64,000 nt of DNA from Bacillus sp. ISL-7 (GTDB lineage Bacteria; Bacillota; Bacilli; Bacillales_B; DSM-18226): NCBI RefSeq assembly GCF_018613065.1, contig NZ_JAGGQW010000024.1, forward strand, positions 39,360 to 103,359, written 5' to 3'. The number at the start of each line of letters is the position of its first letter. Position 1 is the first letter of the stretch. Shown here piece by piece: positions 63,866 through 64,000 of this stretch. The translations under genes were made by a program, and so were the position numbers. Below the pieces are notes generated by a model. The model was not told where the DNA came from. It made no database searches and saw nothing but the letters and a program-made list of their open reading frames with translations.

Positions 63866-64000
63866 ATTTGAAATGGAAGGGGATTATACTGCTACCATTA
63901 AAATAGATTACAACAGAGAAAAATACAACGGAGAAAAAGATTTTCGATTGTTTACACTGCACATAGTTTTCGTAAAACTGTTATTGATATATTATTTAGT
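63819..64000 (+). CDS. Start of an unidentified gene, cut by the window end
   Basis: GGAGG at 63807-63811 is seven bases before ATG 63819, which opens a frame (MKMQETVNGVYVGQDKFEME...) that runs to base 64000. It overlaps the end of the methylase-like gene. Near 63945 a different frame reads more naturally (YTAHSFRKTVIDILFS), so a frameshift is possible. Too little is visible to name it. Confidence 0.4.
   Translation, partial: MKMQETVNGVYVGQDKFEMEGDYTATIKIDYNREKYNGEKDFRLFTLHIVFVKLLLIYYL

Overview
The window looks like the chromosome of a low-GC Gram-positive bacterium of the Bacillaceae. Ribosome binding sites are strong (AAAGGAGG type), TTG and GTG starts are common, and the cobalamin genes have the anaerobic gene order known from Bacillus (Priestia) megaterium, including a CbiH with an Fe-S extension and a His-rich CbiX. 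No rRNA, complete tRNA or CRISPR array was seen.

1-15.9 kb: an anaerobic (early cobalt insertion) cobalamin operon in one direction. It runs cbiH60 (cut by the window edge), cbiX, cbiJ, cbiC, cbiD, cbiET, cbiL, cbiF, cbiG, cbiA, cbiP/cobQ, cobT, cobA, a cbiY-like nitroreductase, btuR/cobO, pduX and a HoxN-type cobalt/nickel permease. Two short relics beside pduX resemble the beginnings of cobD and bluB, so the end of the pathway seems to have been eroded here.

16-23.5 kb: accessory DNA with a frameshifted methyltransferase, two M20 amidohydrolases, small ORFs, the 3' part of a tRNA with an 8-bp acceptor stem (a probable tRNA-Sec attachment scar), a secreted protein, and a divergent Bmr/Blt-type efflux pump with its MerR regulator and operator.

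23.7-37.3 kb: a complete ethanolamine microcompartment locus. An EutW-type kinase and EutV-type ANTAR regulator are followed by eutS, eutP, eutA, eutB, eutC, eutL, eutE, eutM, pduL, eutN, a second BMC hexamer gene, a malate dehydrogenase and an ethanolamine permease. Two intrinsic terminators, each preceded by an A..G.. hexaloop hairpin, lie where an ANTAR antiterminator would act. The cobalamin operon upstream supplies the adenosylcobalamin that EutBC needs.

37.5-41.4 kb: a TPP riboswitch and a thiamine-precursor ABC transporter (thiY, a YkoF/MTH1187-like protein, thiX, thiZ) ending in a TatD-like hydrolase.

41.4-58.2 kb: mosaic, decaying DNA. It holds two group II intron relics, a papain-like protein gene with a pseudogene copy around a methyltransferase, a Fur-box-controlled NikABCDE-like operon with a MATE exporter lying between two ~400-bp copies of a phage-like replication module (DnaD/DnaB), and a ComK-like pseudogene.

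58.3-64 kb: a very AT-rich segment resembling a defence island. It has a translationally coupled pair (NdpA/NA37 nucleoid-associated protein plus a three-helix membrane protein with two surface Ig-like repeats) and a type I restriction-like specificity subunit followed by a truncated methylase-like N-terminus. The NA37/membrane pair is the best candidate here for an undescribed system.
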